From Kineosporia babensis (GTDB lineage Bacteria > Actinomycetota > Actinomycetes > Actinomycetales > Kineosporiaceae): DNA of 64,000 nucleotides. The stretch is from the NCBI RefSeq assembly GCF_021129305.1, contig NZ_JAJOMB010000012.1, positions 1-64,000 of the forward strand, written 5' to 3'. Both the position numbers and the translations under genes were made by a program. The notes under the pieces are model-generated. The model did no database searches. It was given only the letters and a program-made list of their open reading frames with translations, and was not told the DNA's origin. Positions within the stretch are counted from its first letter, which is position 1. Each line of letters starts with the position of its first letter. This document shows, piece after piece, positions 19,288-27,704 of this stretch.

Positions 19288-20427
19288 ATGACAGCGGCAC
19301 TGAAATCAGTACGGATCACCGGCCTGACTTCGGTGCACGACTGTGAGCTCTCCCTCGAAACGCCGGTCAGTGTGCTGATCGGGCCCAACGGCTCCGGTAA
19401 GAGCAATCTGGTCCAGTCGTTCGAGATGCTGGGCCGCATCGTTGATCAGCAGCTGCAGACCTTTGTCGTCGAGCAGGGTGGTCTCTCCAATCTGCTGCAC
19501 CGATCGGCCCGGCCTGGACTGAGTGCGGGCGAGATCGGGATCGATATCTGGGGTGCCGATGAATTCGGAGCTCAACTCGGGTATCGCGCAGTGGTCCGGC
19601 CCGGGCCCGGGGATCAGGGGCTGATCACCGAATACCTGCGGTCCCGCTCACCGGAGCGTGAACTCGAGCAGGTCGGGCCAACCACCCGGGAGAGTCTGGT
19701 CACCGCCGGCGTCGACCACCCGGTTTTTCCGCCTGAGATTCGTTCGGCGATGACCGCAGTCCTGACCGGCTGCCGGGTGTTCCACTTTCATGACACCAGT
19801 TCGGATGCTCCGGTGAAACGCCGCACGGATGAGGCGGACAATCTTTCCCTCGCGCCGGATGCCGCCAACCTTGCTCCGCTTCTCGCCCGTCTACAGAACG
19901 AAGTTCCGGAGACTTATCAGCGGATCGTCCGGACGGTGCGATCGGTAGCACCCTTCTTCGGGAGCTTCGTGCTGAAAGCCGAGTCCGGAAGAATGCGACT
20001 ACGCTGGCAGGAAGAAGGACTCGACGGGGTCTTCTCAGCTGATGCGTTGAGCGATGGCACCCTCAGATTCATCTGTCTGACCACCCTGTTGCTGCAGCCG
20101 GACCCACCCAGCACCATCGTCCTGGACGAGCCGGAACTAGGACTGCACCCATTCGCCATTGATCTCCTGGGCAGCCTGATCCGGAATGCGGCGGTCGAGG
20201 ACCGAAAGATCATCGTGGCCACCCAGTCGGTTACGCTGCTCTCGCATTTCCGGCCGGAAGAGATCGTGGTCATCGAACGCGGGGAACAAGGGACGTCAGC
20301 CCAGCATCTGGACGTGCAAGATCTGGATGACTGGCTGGCCGACTATTCTTTGGGGGAGTTGTGGGAGAAGAATGTGCTGGGCGGGCGGCCGCGCTCGAGC
20401 AGGACGAATCCGCCGGCGCCGATCTGA
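19288..20427 (+). CDS. AAA/ABC-type ATPase (AAA15/OLD-like), partner of DUF4276
   Basis: The 379-aa protein has Walker A GPNGSGKSN (residues 32-40), an ABC-signature-like ALSDGTLRFICL, Walker B STIVLDEPELGLHP, and a switch-like IIVATQSVTLLSHF. Its tail (SLGELWEKNVLGGRP) is typical of ATPases that co-occur with DUF4276 proteins. The family resembles the ATPase halves of OLD-type and PARIS-like anti-phage systems, where an SMC-like ATPase gates an effector. The ATG at 19288 is 14 nt after the guaB terminator; a TAGTCT box 7 nt before it suggests a leaderless start. Codon use is less GC3-biased than in guaB and guaB3, consistent with transfer. Confidence 0.88.
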   Translation: MTAALKSVRITGLTSVHDCELSLETPVSVLIGPNGSGKSNLVQSFEMLGRIVDQQLQTFVVEQGGLSNLLHRSARPGLSAGEIGIDIWGADEFGAQLGYRAVVRPGPGDQGLITEYLRSRSPERELEQVGPTTRESLVTAGVDHPVFPPEIRSAMTAVLTGCRVFHFHDTSSDAPVKRRTDEADNLSLAPDAANLAPLLARLQNEVPETYQRIVRTVRSVAPFFGSFVLKAESGRMRLRWQEEGLDGVFSADALSDGTLRFICLTTLLLQPDPPSTIVLDEPELGLHPFAIDLLGSLIRNAAVEDRKIIVATQSVTLLSHFRPEEIVVIERGEQGTSAQHLDVQDLDDWLADYSLGELWEKNVLGGRPRSSRTNPPAPI

Positions 20428-20431
20428 ACCG

Positions 20432-21094
20432 ATGAAGCGGATCGCTGTCCTGGTGGAAGGGCAGACCGAGGAACGCTTTGTCGAGCAGATTCTGCAGCCT
20501 CACCTCAATCCGTCTTCCGAATTCGACGGCTTCTGGTTGCAGCCCATAGTGGTGATGACTTCACGAACTCCATTAGGGGCCAAGAACCGGGGCGGGGGCG
20601 GCTGGTCCCACTACGACCGGGACCTGAGGCGATTACTCGTCCAAAAGCACTGGTACCGAATCGGACTTTTGCTGGACTACTACGCCTATCCCGCAGATGC
20701 CCCGGGCGTGCGAACAGCCGGTGCTGGAAGAACCCGGCACCAGCAATTACTCGAGGCGCTGGCCCAGAAGTATCCGGATCCCCGCTTCGTGCCGGGGGTG
20801 GCTCTTCACGAGTTCGAGACCTGGGTCATCGCGGCGCTGCTGGCGGTCCGCCCGTCGCTGGGTGGTCCTGAAGTCCACGAACGGCTGCAGGTGGTCGCCG
20901 GAGAGCACGCGGGTGACCTCGAACTGATCGACGACGGCCCGGCCACAGCACCGTCGAAGCGGCTGAAGGACGCCTGGCCCGGGTATCTCAAGACAGTCGA
21001 CGGCATCGACGCACTGCGGGAGTCCGGGCTGGAGAAGATTTCGGACGACTGCCCGGTACTCGGGAACTGGATCCGGCGGCTCGCCGAAGGCTGA
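20432..21094 (+). CDS. DUF4276 family protein, putative effector of the ATPase
   Basis: The 220-aa product starts 4 bp after the ATPase stop. The N-terminus RIAVLVEGQTEERFVEQIL is the family hallmark and resembles the first acidic motif of TOPRIM-type nuclease domains. Later acidic motifs are LLLDYYAYP and VALHEFETWVIAAL. Inference: it is the effector, possibly a TOPRIM-like nuclease, controlled by the ATPase. It ends 63 bp before guaB3. I know no established activity for DUF4276. Confidence 0.85.
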   Translation: MKRIAVLVEGQTEERFVEQILQPHLNPSSEFDGFWLQPIVVMTSRTPLGAKNRGGGGWSHYDRDLRRLLVQKHWYRIGLLLDYYAYPADAPGVRTAGAGRTRHQQLLEALAQKYPDPRFVPGVALHEFETWVIAALLAVRPSLGGPEVHERLQVVAGEHAGDLELIDDGPATAPSKRLKDAWPGYLKTVDGIDALRESGLEKISDDCPVLGNWIRRLAEG

Positions 21095-21157
21095 TCATGG
21101 CTCTCCCTAGACACGGCGCTGCCACGTGAGCCCACCCCTATCGGTAACCTGCTGTTC

Positions 21158-22279
21158 GTGACTGAGATCGAGATCGGCCGGGGCAAGCGAGGCCGGCGCG
21201 CCTACACGTTCGACGACATCGCGATCGTCCCCAGCCGGCGGACCCGCGATCCCGAAGAGGTGTCGACGCACTGGCAGATCGACGCCTACCGTTTCGACCT
21301 GCCGATCGTGGCCGCCCCGATGGACTCGGTGATGTCGCCCACCTCGGCGATCGCGATGGGCAACCTGGGCGGTCTCGGGGTGCTGGACCTCGAGGGCCTG
21401 TGGACCCGGTACGAGGACCCGGCCCCGCTGCTCGCCGAGATCGCGGGCCTGGAGCCGGCGGTGGCCACCCGGCGCATGCAGGAGCTGTACGCCGAGCCGA
21501 TCAAGCCCGAGCTGATCGTGGAGCGGATCAAGCAGATCCGGGACGGCGGCGTGACCGTGGCGGCCGCGCTCACCCCGCAGCGCACCCAGGAGTTCTGGAA
21601 GACCGTGGTGGACGCCGGGGTCGACCTGTTCGTCATCCGCGGCACCACTGTGTCGGCCGAGCACGTCTCTGGCCGGGCCGAGCCGCTGAACCTCAAGCGT
21701 TTCATCTACGAGCTCGACGTGCCGGTGATCGTCGGCGGCTGCGCCACCTACACCGCGGCGCTGCACCTGATGCGGACCGGCGCGGCCGGCGTGCTGGTCG
21801 GCTTCGGCGGTGGCGCCACCCACACCACCCGCGACACGCTGGGTATCCACGCCCCGATGGCGAGCGCCGTGGCCGATGTGGCCGCCGCCCGCCGCGACTA
21901 CATGGACGAGTCCGGCGGCCGCTACGTGCACGTCATCGCCGATGGGGGACTGGGCCGCTCGGGTGAGATCGTCAAGGCGATCGCCTGTGGCGCCGACGCC
22001 GTCATGCTCGGCGCCGCGCTGGCCCGGGCGTCCGACGCTCCGGGCCGCGGTTTCCACTGGGGTCCGGAGGCGCACCACCCGTCGGTGCCGCGCGGTACCC
22101 GGGCCCAGGTCGGCACGGTCGGCACCCTGGAGGAGATCCTCTACGGTCCGGGCCGGGTCGCCGACGGCACCACCAACCTGATCGGGGCGCTGCGCCGGTC
22201 GATGGCCACCACCGGCTACTCCGACCTCAAGGAGTTCCAGCGGGTCGAGGTCGTCGTCTCGCCGTACCAGCCGAGCTGA
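21158..22279 (+). CDS. guaB3: GuaB3 family IMP dehydrogenase-related protein
   Basis: The 373-aa protein has the IMPDH/GMP reductase barrel (YTFDDIAIVPSRRTRDPEEV, PIVAAPMDSVMSP, VIADGGLGRSGEIVKAIACG) but no CBS domains. I see no GSICTTR catalytic-cysteine motif; the loop regions read IRGTTVSAEH and VGFGGGATHTT. Actinobacteria typically carry it as a second copy beside guaB, and its own role is unclear; some GuaB3 proteins elsewhere have IMPDH activity. GTG 21158 has no good ribosome site, but TAACCT lies 7 nt upstream, as for a leaderless start. A strong terminator follows. Confidence 0.92.
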   Translation: MTEIEIGRGKRGRRAYTFDDIAIVPSRRTRDPEEVSTHWQIDAYRFDLPIVAAPMDSVMSPTSAIAMGNLGGLGVLDLEGLWTRYEDPAPLLAEIAGLEPAVATRRMQELYAEPIKPELIVERIKQIRDGGVTVAAALTPQRTQEFWKTVVDAGVDLFVIRGTTVSAEHVSGRAEPLNLKRFIYELDVPVIVGGCATYTAALHLMRTGAAGVLVGFGGGATHTTRDTLGIHAPMASAVADVAAARRDYMDESGGRYVHVIADGGLGRSGEIVKAIACGADAVMLGAALARASDAPGRGFHWGPEAHHPSVPRGTRAQVGTVGTLEEILYGPGRVADGTTNLIGALRRSMATTGYSDLKEFQRVEVVVSPYQPS

Positions 22280-22304
22280 GCCACTGGCACCAAGCTCAGA
22301 ACGA

Positions 22305-22340
22305 CGGATGGGCCCGGAATGATCCGGGCCCATCCGCGTT
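22305..22340 (+). terminator. Terminator of guaB3
   Basis: A perfect 14-bp stem (22305-22318 with 22323-22336), 4-nt loop, followed by CGTTTT. A classical Rho-independent terminator 26 bp after the stop. Confidence 0.9.
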
Positions 22341-22465
22341 TTGCCGAGCTGTACCTGCCGGTCACGTTTCGTTGCGGCAGGCTGTGATCCGACGTCGATC
22401 CAAGCCTGGTTGAGCCGGAAGGACGTGGCGGTCCGGATGAGCACGAAAATATTCCGAAGATCGAG

Positions 22466-22493
22466 GCATCCGCACCGGCCCTCGGCTCCGAAG
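22466..22493 (+). promoter_or_regulatory. SigK-like ECF promoter of the lipid-modification operon
   Basis: GCATCC (22466-22471), a 16-bp spacer and CCGAAG (22488-22493) match the M. tuberculosis SigK consensus as I recall it (CCATCC-N16/17-CCGAAT) at 10 of 12 positions. Seven bases later comes the GTG start at 22501, so the transcript would be leaderless. The downstream genes are related to the SigK-controlled Rv0446c-Rv0449c genes, which strengthens the match. No sigma gene of that type is in the window next to it. Confidence 0.6.
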
Positions 22494-22500
22494 CATTCAC

Positions 22501-23160
22501 GTGGGTAATCGATTCCTGCAGACCGGCCGGCATCTGGCTGTACGTGGTGCCGGGTTGTCGCCCGAGCAGGTCCGGGCTGTCGCGCTGGTGCTGCACGGCG
22601 GCCGGGTGAGCGGGCGTGAGCCGGTCACCTGGTACCAGCCTGCCGTGCTCCGGATGAACCTGCTGGCCGAGGCCCTGCATCGCCGGGTACACCGGCACGG
22701 CGTCCAGGTCTGGAACCTGCGCTTCGCGGTGCGGGGGTGGAACGGCCCCGAAGCCTCGCCGCTCGCCGATGCCCGCTGGGCTTTAGAGCAAATCAGAGGA
22801 CGTTGTGCTCGCCCGATCGTGTTGGTCGGACATTCGATGGGGGCCCGGACGGCACTGCGCGTCTCGGGTGAACCGGATGTTTGCGGCGCGGTGGGGCTGG
22901 CGCCGTGGGTTCCCCCGGAGGATCCGGTGGACCAACTCGCCGGGCGCTCGGTGGTACTGGTGCACGGCACGGCCGACCGGGTCACCGATCCGGCGTTGAC
23001 CGCCGCCTACGCGCAGCGGGCTCGGCCAGTGGCCAAATCGTTGGTGCACCAAGAAATACCGGAGGCCGGGCATGCCATGCTGCAGTCGGTCCGACGGTGG
23101 GACGATCTGGCGGCGGCCGGGGTGCTGGACATCCTGGCGGCGAACGGGGTTCGCTCATGA
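22501..23160 (+). CDS. Alpha/beta hydrolase
   Basis: The 219-aa product has the nucleophile elbow GHSMGA (Ser within PIVLVGHSMGART), a late Asp in VHGTADRVTD and a His in EAGHAML, completing the catalytic triad. It is likely an esterase or thioesterase acting on an acyl substrate, judging from the operon. It is the first gene after the SigK-like promoter and overlaps the next by ATGA. It is absent from the M. tuberculosis Rv0446c-Rv0449c gene set, so it is an addition here. Confidence 0.82.
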   Translation: MGNRFLQTGRHLAVRGAGLSPEQVRAVALVLHGGRVSGREPVTWYQPAVLRMNLLAEALHRRVHRHGVQVWNLRFAVRGWNGPEASPLADARWALEQIRGRCARPIVLVGHSMGARTALRVSGEPDVCGAVGLAPWVPPEDPVDQLAGRSVVLVHGTADRVTDPALTAAYAQRARPVAKSLVHQEIPEAGHAMLQSVRRWDDLAAAGVLDILAANGVRS

Positions 23161-24407
23161 GACGCCGGATTGCGGTGATCGGCAGCGGAGTCTCCGGGCT
23201 GACAGCCGCCTACGTCCTGCAGAAGTCGGCCGACGTCACGCTGTACGAGGCGGATTCCCGGCCGGGCGGGCACGCGGACACTCACACCGTGATCGGCTCG
23301 GAAGGTCGAGAATTGTTTATGGACACCGGTTTTCTGGTGCACAACGCTCGTACCTATCCCACCCTGCTACGGCTGTTCGACGAGCTCGGGGTGGCCACGC
23401 AGGAGACCGATATGAGCATGTCGGTGCGCTGCGACGGTTGTGGGCTGGAATATTCGGGCGGGCAGGGCGCTCGCGGAATCGTGCCTCGGGCAGGCCTTCT
23501 GGTCAATGCCCGGTTCCTGAAAATGCTGCTGGAGATCCTGCGTTTTCACCGTCAGGCCCGGGAAATGCCGCCCGACGACGATCTGACCATGGCCGAATTC
23601 CTCAGCCGGGGCCGTTATTCGGACTACTTCACCGCGCATTTCATCGTGCCGTTGATCGCCGCGGTCTGGTCGTGCAGTGCCGAGACCGCGCTGCGTTATC
23701 CGGCGCGATACCTGTTCGTCTTTCTGGACAATCACGGCATGCTCGCGGTCGGCGGTTCGCCGAGTTGGCGCACGGTCGTGGGCGGTTCGGTGCGTTACGT
23801 CGAGCTGATCACCAAGCAGCTCTCCACGGTCAAATTGGGGACGTCGGTGCGCACCTTGCGTCGTTGTCCGGAGGGTGGCGTCGAGATCCGTTCGCAGAAC
23901 GACGAGCTTGAACGATTCGATGCGGCGGTGGTGGCCACGCATCCGGATCAGGCTCTGCGGCTGCTGGATTCGCCGTCGGGTGCCGAAAGAAAGGCCCTCG
24001 GGGCTTTTCGGTACAGCATCAATCCGGCTGTTCTGCACACGGATTCATCGGTCATGCCCCGGGCTGAGCGAGCGGCCGCATCGTGGAACTACCTGATGCC
24101 GCGCTGCTCCGGCGGAGCCGAGTCGGTGCAGGTCAGCTACGACCTGACCCGGCTGATGCGACTGGACGTACCGCAGCGCTACCTGGTTTCGCTGAATGCG
24201 GCGGCGGTGCGGCCGGATCTGGTCATCGATCAGATGAAGTACGCGCACCCGCAGTACACGCCGGAGTCCGTGGCCGCCCAGAAGCTGCTGCCCGCGCTGA
24301 ACGACGGCACGCTCGCCTTCGCCGGGGCCTATCACGGCTGGGGATTCCACGAAGACGGAGCCCGATCCGGCCTGGCCGCAGCTTCTTCACTGGGAGGCCA
24401 CTGGTGA
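23157..24407 (+). CDS. FAD-dependent amine-oxidase-like oxidoreductase (Rv0449c type)
   Basis: The 416-aa protein starts with the dinucleotide-binding RIAVIGSGVSGLTAAYVLQK motif, then the acidic strand end YEADSRPGGHADT and MDTGFLVHN. Late in the chain LAFAGAYHGWGFHEDGARSG is the FAD-binding end seen in COG2907 proteins. These are encoded with DUF1365 and CFA-synthase-family genes in many bacteria, where they are thought to act on unsaturated or methylated fatty acyl chains; the exact reaction is not known to me. It is coupled to both neighbours by 4-nt overlaps. Confidence 0.88.
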   Translation: MRRRIAVIGSGVSGLTAAYVLQKSADVTLYEADSRPGGHADTHTVIGSEGRELFMDTGFLVHNARTYPTLLRLFDELGVATQETDMSMSVRCDGCGLEYSGGQGARGIVPRAGLLVNARFLKMLLEILRFHRQAREMPPDDDLTMAEFLSRGRYSDYFTAHFIVPLIAAVWSCSAETALRYPARYLFVFLDNHGMLAVGGSPSWRTVVGGSVRYVELITKQLSTVKLGTSVRTLRRCPEGGVEIRSQNDELERFDAAVVATHPDQALRLLDSPSGAERKALGAFRYSINPAVLHTDSSVMPRAERAAASWNYLMPRCSGGAESVQVSYDLTRLMRLDVPQRYLVSLNAAAVRPDLVIDQMKYAHPQYTPESVAAQKLLPALNDGTLAFAGAYHGWGFHEDGARSGLAAASSLGGHW

Positions 24408-25165
24408 GGCATCGCCTTCGAGTTCCCAACGCCGTCGTCGATCGATCCGGTGGCCCGGCCATCTACTCATGTTCCATCCGGCATACTCGGACCACGCCGC
24501 TGCGTAACCATTTTCAGTACCGCAGCTACCTCTGGTTCGTCGACCTGGACGACCTACCCCGCGCCCCTCGTCCATTGGCTGATTTTCGGGCCTCTGACCA
24601 CCTCGGCTCCGGGCCGCAGATCCGCGCCAACCTGGACGACTACCTGGCCACGCAGGGCATTGATCTGGACGGTGGCCGGGTTCGGCTGCTCACCGCCGCG
24701 CGGGTGCTCGGATATGTGTTCAACCCGCTGTCGGTGTACTGGTGCCACGACCGTTCCGGCGAGCTGGTCTGCGTGGTGGCCGAGGTGCACAACACCTACG
24801 GCGGGCGGCACTGCTATCTGATCCGCACCGACGAGCATGGCCGGGGACAGGTCGAAAAAGACTTCTACGTATCCCCGTTCGAGCCATCCTCCGGCGGTCA
24901 CTACACCATGTCGCTGCCCGAACCCGGCGAAGATCTCGACCTCACCGTCACCCTGCACCGACCCGGTCAGGCCCCCTTCGTCACCGGAGTGAAAGGCCGC
25001 CGTCACCCGGCCACCCGCCGCGTCATCGCCCGCTTCGCCCTCCGCTTCCCGTTGGCTCCGCTCGCCGTCACTGCCCGTATCCGTTTCCAGGGCATCAAAC
25101 TCTGGGCCCGGGGCCTGCGCATCGTGCCCCGCCCGGCCCACGTTCGTCAGGAGGCAGTCGAATGA
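24404..25165 (+). CDS. DUF1365 family protein (Rv0448c type)
   Basis: The 253-aa product shows DUF1365 motifs: YSCSIRHTRTTPLRNHFQYR near the N-terminus, RVLGYVFNPLSVYWCHD and VVAEVHNTYGGRHCYL, and KDFYVSPFEP. The family always keeps company with CFA-type methyltransferases and FAD oxidoreductases; its reaction is unproven. The GTG at 24404 overlaps the preceding stop (GTGA), and its stop overlaps the ATG of the next gene. Confidence 0.9.
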   Translation: MRHRLRVPNAVVDRSGGPAIYSCSIRHTRTTPLRNHFQYRSYLWFVDLDDLPRAPRPLADFRASDHLGSGPQIRANLDDYLATQGIDLDGGRVRLLTAARVLGYVFNPLSVYWCHDRSGELVCVVAEVHNTYGGRHCYLIRTDEHGRGQVEKDFYVSPFEPSSGGHYTMSLPEPGEDLDLTVTLHRPGQAPFVTGVKGRRHPATRRVIARFALRFPLAPLAVTARIRFQGIKLWARGLRIVPRPAHVRQEAVE

Positions 25166-26478
25166 GCACTACCGATCCGACCGGGTTCGGCGTTGCCCTT
25201 CCGGCCCTGGCCTGGCCCGACGTGGTGCGGGTACCCCCGGGCGGACTACGCGCGGTGGCGGCGCGAGCACTCTTCCGACAGGCGGTCACCCGGTTGCCCA
25301 TCCGCGTCGAACTAGGCGATCGCCGAGGCGAACGAGTGTTCGGTGCGGGCGGCCCGGGCGATCCGGTCATGCGCATCGTCCGGCCCGAGGACTTCTTCGC
25401 CCGGGTCGGCAATGACGGGCTGATCGGGTTCGGCGAGTCCTTCCAGGCCAGCGACTGGCAGGCGCTGCCCCCGGCCGAACCGGCGCCCGGGCGCGGCGAG
25501 GATCCGCTGGTCGAGTTGCTCACCGTCTTCGCCACTCAGCTGTCCCGGCTGGTCCCGCCCACCCTGCAACGCCTACGCCGCTTCGCCGTGCGCAGCCGCC
25601 CGGCCGCCGACGAGAACACCCCCGACGGCTCGCGGACCAACATCGCCCGGCACTACGACCTGTCCAACGAGCTCTTCGCCACGTTCCTCGATCCCACGCT
25701 GACCTATTCCGCCGCCCTGTTCGACCACGAGGTCGGCAATACCTGGAACGACCTGGAAGCCGCGCAGCTGCGCAAGATCGACCGCCTGCTGGACGAATGC
25801 CGGGTCGGGCCGGGCAGCCGGATGCTCGAGATCGGAACCGGATGGGGGCAACTGGCTCTGCGGGCAGCCCAGCGAGGTGCCTCGGTACATTCGATCACGC
25901 TCTCCCACGAGCAATTGCTGCTGGCCCGCCAACGCGTAGCACAGGCCGGGCAGTCCGAGCGGGTGACGATAGAACTGCGCGACTACCGTGATGTGGCTGG
26001 ACAGTACGACGCCATCGTCAGCGTCGAAATGATCGAGGCGGTCGGCGAAGCCTATTGGCCGGCGTACTTCGACGCTGTCGACCGTTGCCTGGCCCCCGGC
26101 GGAAGCGTCGGTGTGCAGGCCATCACCATGCCGCACGAGCGTTACGTTGCCTCCCGAAACACCTGGACCTGGATCCAGAAGTACGTATTCCCAGGCGGTC
26201 TCATTCCCTCGGTAACGGCCTTGCAGCAGGCCGTCGGAGGTACCTCGCTGCGGGTGACGAGCGATCTGTCGTTCGGCCCGGCCTATGCCGAGACCCTGCG
26301 ACTGTGGAGACAGCGCTTCGAGGCCGCGTCGGAAGAGCTTCAGGCGCTCGGCTTCGACGACATCTTCCGCCGGATGTGGACGCTGTACCTGGCCTACTCC
26401 GAGGCCGGATTCCGCGCTCGCTACCTGGACGTGCACCAGTTCGTCCTGCGCCGGCCCGAAGCGCAGGACCGGTCATGA
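25162..26478 (+). CDS. Cyclopropane-fatty-acid-synthase-family methyltransferase, first copy
   Basis: The 438-aa protein has the family marks: IARHYDLSNELFATFLDPTL, the SAM motif MLEIGTGWGQLALRAA, and VSVEMIEAVGEAYWPAYF. It moves a methyl or methylene group from SAM to a double bond of phospholipid acyl chains. The N-terminal about 150 residues are the usual lipid-facing module. It keeps the paired DUF1365-CFA order seen in many bacteria and is distinct from the second copy, so it is probably the partner of the FAD/DUF1365 pair. It overlaps both neighbours by 4 nt. Confidence 0.9.
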   Translation: MSTTDPTGFGVALPALAWPDVVRVPPGGLRAVAARALFRQAVTRLPIRVELGDRRGERVFGAGGPGDPVMRIVRPEDFFARVGNDGLIGFGESFQASDWQALPPAEPAPGRGEDPLVELLTVFATQLSRLVPPTLQRLRRFAVRSRPAADENTPDGSRTNIARHYDLSNELFATFLDPTLTYSAALFDHEVGNTWNDLEAAQLRKIDRLLDECRVGPGSRMLEIGTGWGQLALRAAQRGASVHSITLSHEQLLLARQRVAQAGQSERVTIELRDYRDVAGQYDAIVSVEMIEAVGEAYWPAYFDAVDRCLAPGGSVGVQAITMPHERYVASRNTWTWIQKYVFPGGLIPSVTALQQAVGGTSLRVTSDLSFGPAYAETLRLWRQRFEAASEELQALGFDDIFRRMWTLYLAYSEAGFRARYLDVHQFVLRRPEAQDRS

Positions 26479-27698
26479 ACGCGGCCCAGCGTCTGGTACC
26501 TGTCGCCGAGGCACTACTCGGCCCCAGCCTGCCGATCCAGATCCGCCTCTGGGACGGCTCTCAGATCGGCCCGCCCGATGCCCCGGCCCTGGTCGTCCGA
26601 TCACCTCGGGCGCTGCGCCGGTTGCTCTGGCATCCGGGCGAACTCGGACTGGCTCAGGCCTACGTGAGCGGTGAGATCGACGTCGAGGGCGACCTGACCG
26701 ACGGCCTGCGCCGAGTCTGGTCGCAGGCCCGGCAACGCGGCCTGTCCACCCGTTCTTTGCTTGCCCTGGCGCCCCAGATCCTGTCTCTGGCCAAGGAATC
26801 CGGTGCTCTCGGCCGCCCGCTCCCGCCCCCGCGTTCCCAGGCTCGAATCCGCGGCCAGCTACACACTTCCGCCCGGGACAAGGCTGCGATCGCTCATCAC
26901 TACGACCTGTCCAACGATTTCTACGAACTCGTCCTCGACCCCCAGATGGCCTACTCCTGCGCCTACTTCACCCACGCCGAGCAGTCCCTGGAGTCCGCCC
27001 AGAAGGCCAAGCTCGACCTGGTCTGCGGCAAGCTGGAACTGCAGCCCGGCAACCGGCTGCTCGACGTGGGCTGCGGCTGGGGATCGCTGAGCATCCATGC
27101 GGCGCAGCACTTCGACGTCCAGGTAACCGGCATCACGCTTTCGGCGCAGCAAGCTGCGTTCGTGCGCACACGCGTCCAAAAGCTGGGTCTTGAGCACCGG
27201 ATCACGATCAAGCTGCTCGACTACCGTGACCTGGCCGGCGAACCGTTCGATGCGGTGGCCTCACTGGAGATGGGCGAGCACGTGGGCCAGGCCAACTACC
27301 CGGTGTACGCCCAAACCCTGCGGCGGATGGTGGTTCCGGGCGGTCGGGTCCTGGTGCAGCAGATGTCCCGGAGCGCCGGTCGTCCCGGTGGCGGGGCGTT
27401 CATCGAGGCCTACATCGCCCCGGACATGCACATGCGCCCGCTGGGCGAGACCGTGGCCCTTCTGGAACAGGGCGGGCTGGAGGTACTCGGCGTGCAGGCC
27501 CTGCGCGAGCACTACGTCCGCACCGCCCACGCCTGGTCACAACTGCTCGAACAACGTTGGGACGAGGTGGTCGCCCGGGTCGGCGAGGAAATGGCCCGGG
27601 TCTGGCGGATCTACCTGGCCGGTGGTGCTCTGGCGTTCGAGGAGGGACGGATGGGCGTGGATCAGATCCTGGCCGTGCGAGCCGATTCGAAGGGTTGA
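26475..27698 (+). CDS. ufaA1: Cyclopropane-fatty-acid-synthase-family methyltransferase, second copy (UfaA1-like)
   Basis: The 407-aa protein has IAHHYDLSNDFYELVLDPQM, SAM motif LLDVGCGWGSLSIHAAQ, and SLEMGEHVGQANYPVY with a later QMSRSAGRPGGGAFIEAYI. The position before DUF1295, the size and the sequence fit M. tuberculosis UfaA1 (Rv0447c), reported to make 10-methyl (tuberculostearic) acid from oleate. Whether this product makes a cyclopropane or a methyl branch cannot be told from sequence. It begins inside the end of the first copy (ATGA). Confidence 0.88.
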   Translation: MNAAQRLVPVAEALLGPSLPIQIRLWDGSQIGPPDAPALVVRSPRALRRLLWHPGELGLAQAYVSGEIDVEGDLTDGLRRVWSQARQRGLSTRSLLALAPQILSLAKESGALGRPLPPPRSQARIRGQLHTSARDKAAIAHHYDLSNDFYELVLDPQMAYSCAYFTHAEQSLESAQKAKLDLVCGKLELQPGNRLLDVGCGWGSLSIHAAQHFDVQVTGITLSAQQAAFVRTRVQKLGLEHRITIKLLDYRDLAGEPFDAVASLEMGEHVGQANYPVYAQTLRRMVVPGGRVLVQQMSRSAGRPGGGAFIEAYIAPDMHMRPLGETVALLEQGGLEVLGVQALREHYVRTAHAWSQLLEQRWDEVVARVGEEMARVWRIYLAGGALAFEEGRMGVDQILAVRADSKG

Positions 27699-27704
27699 TC
27701 GTTC

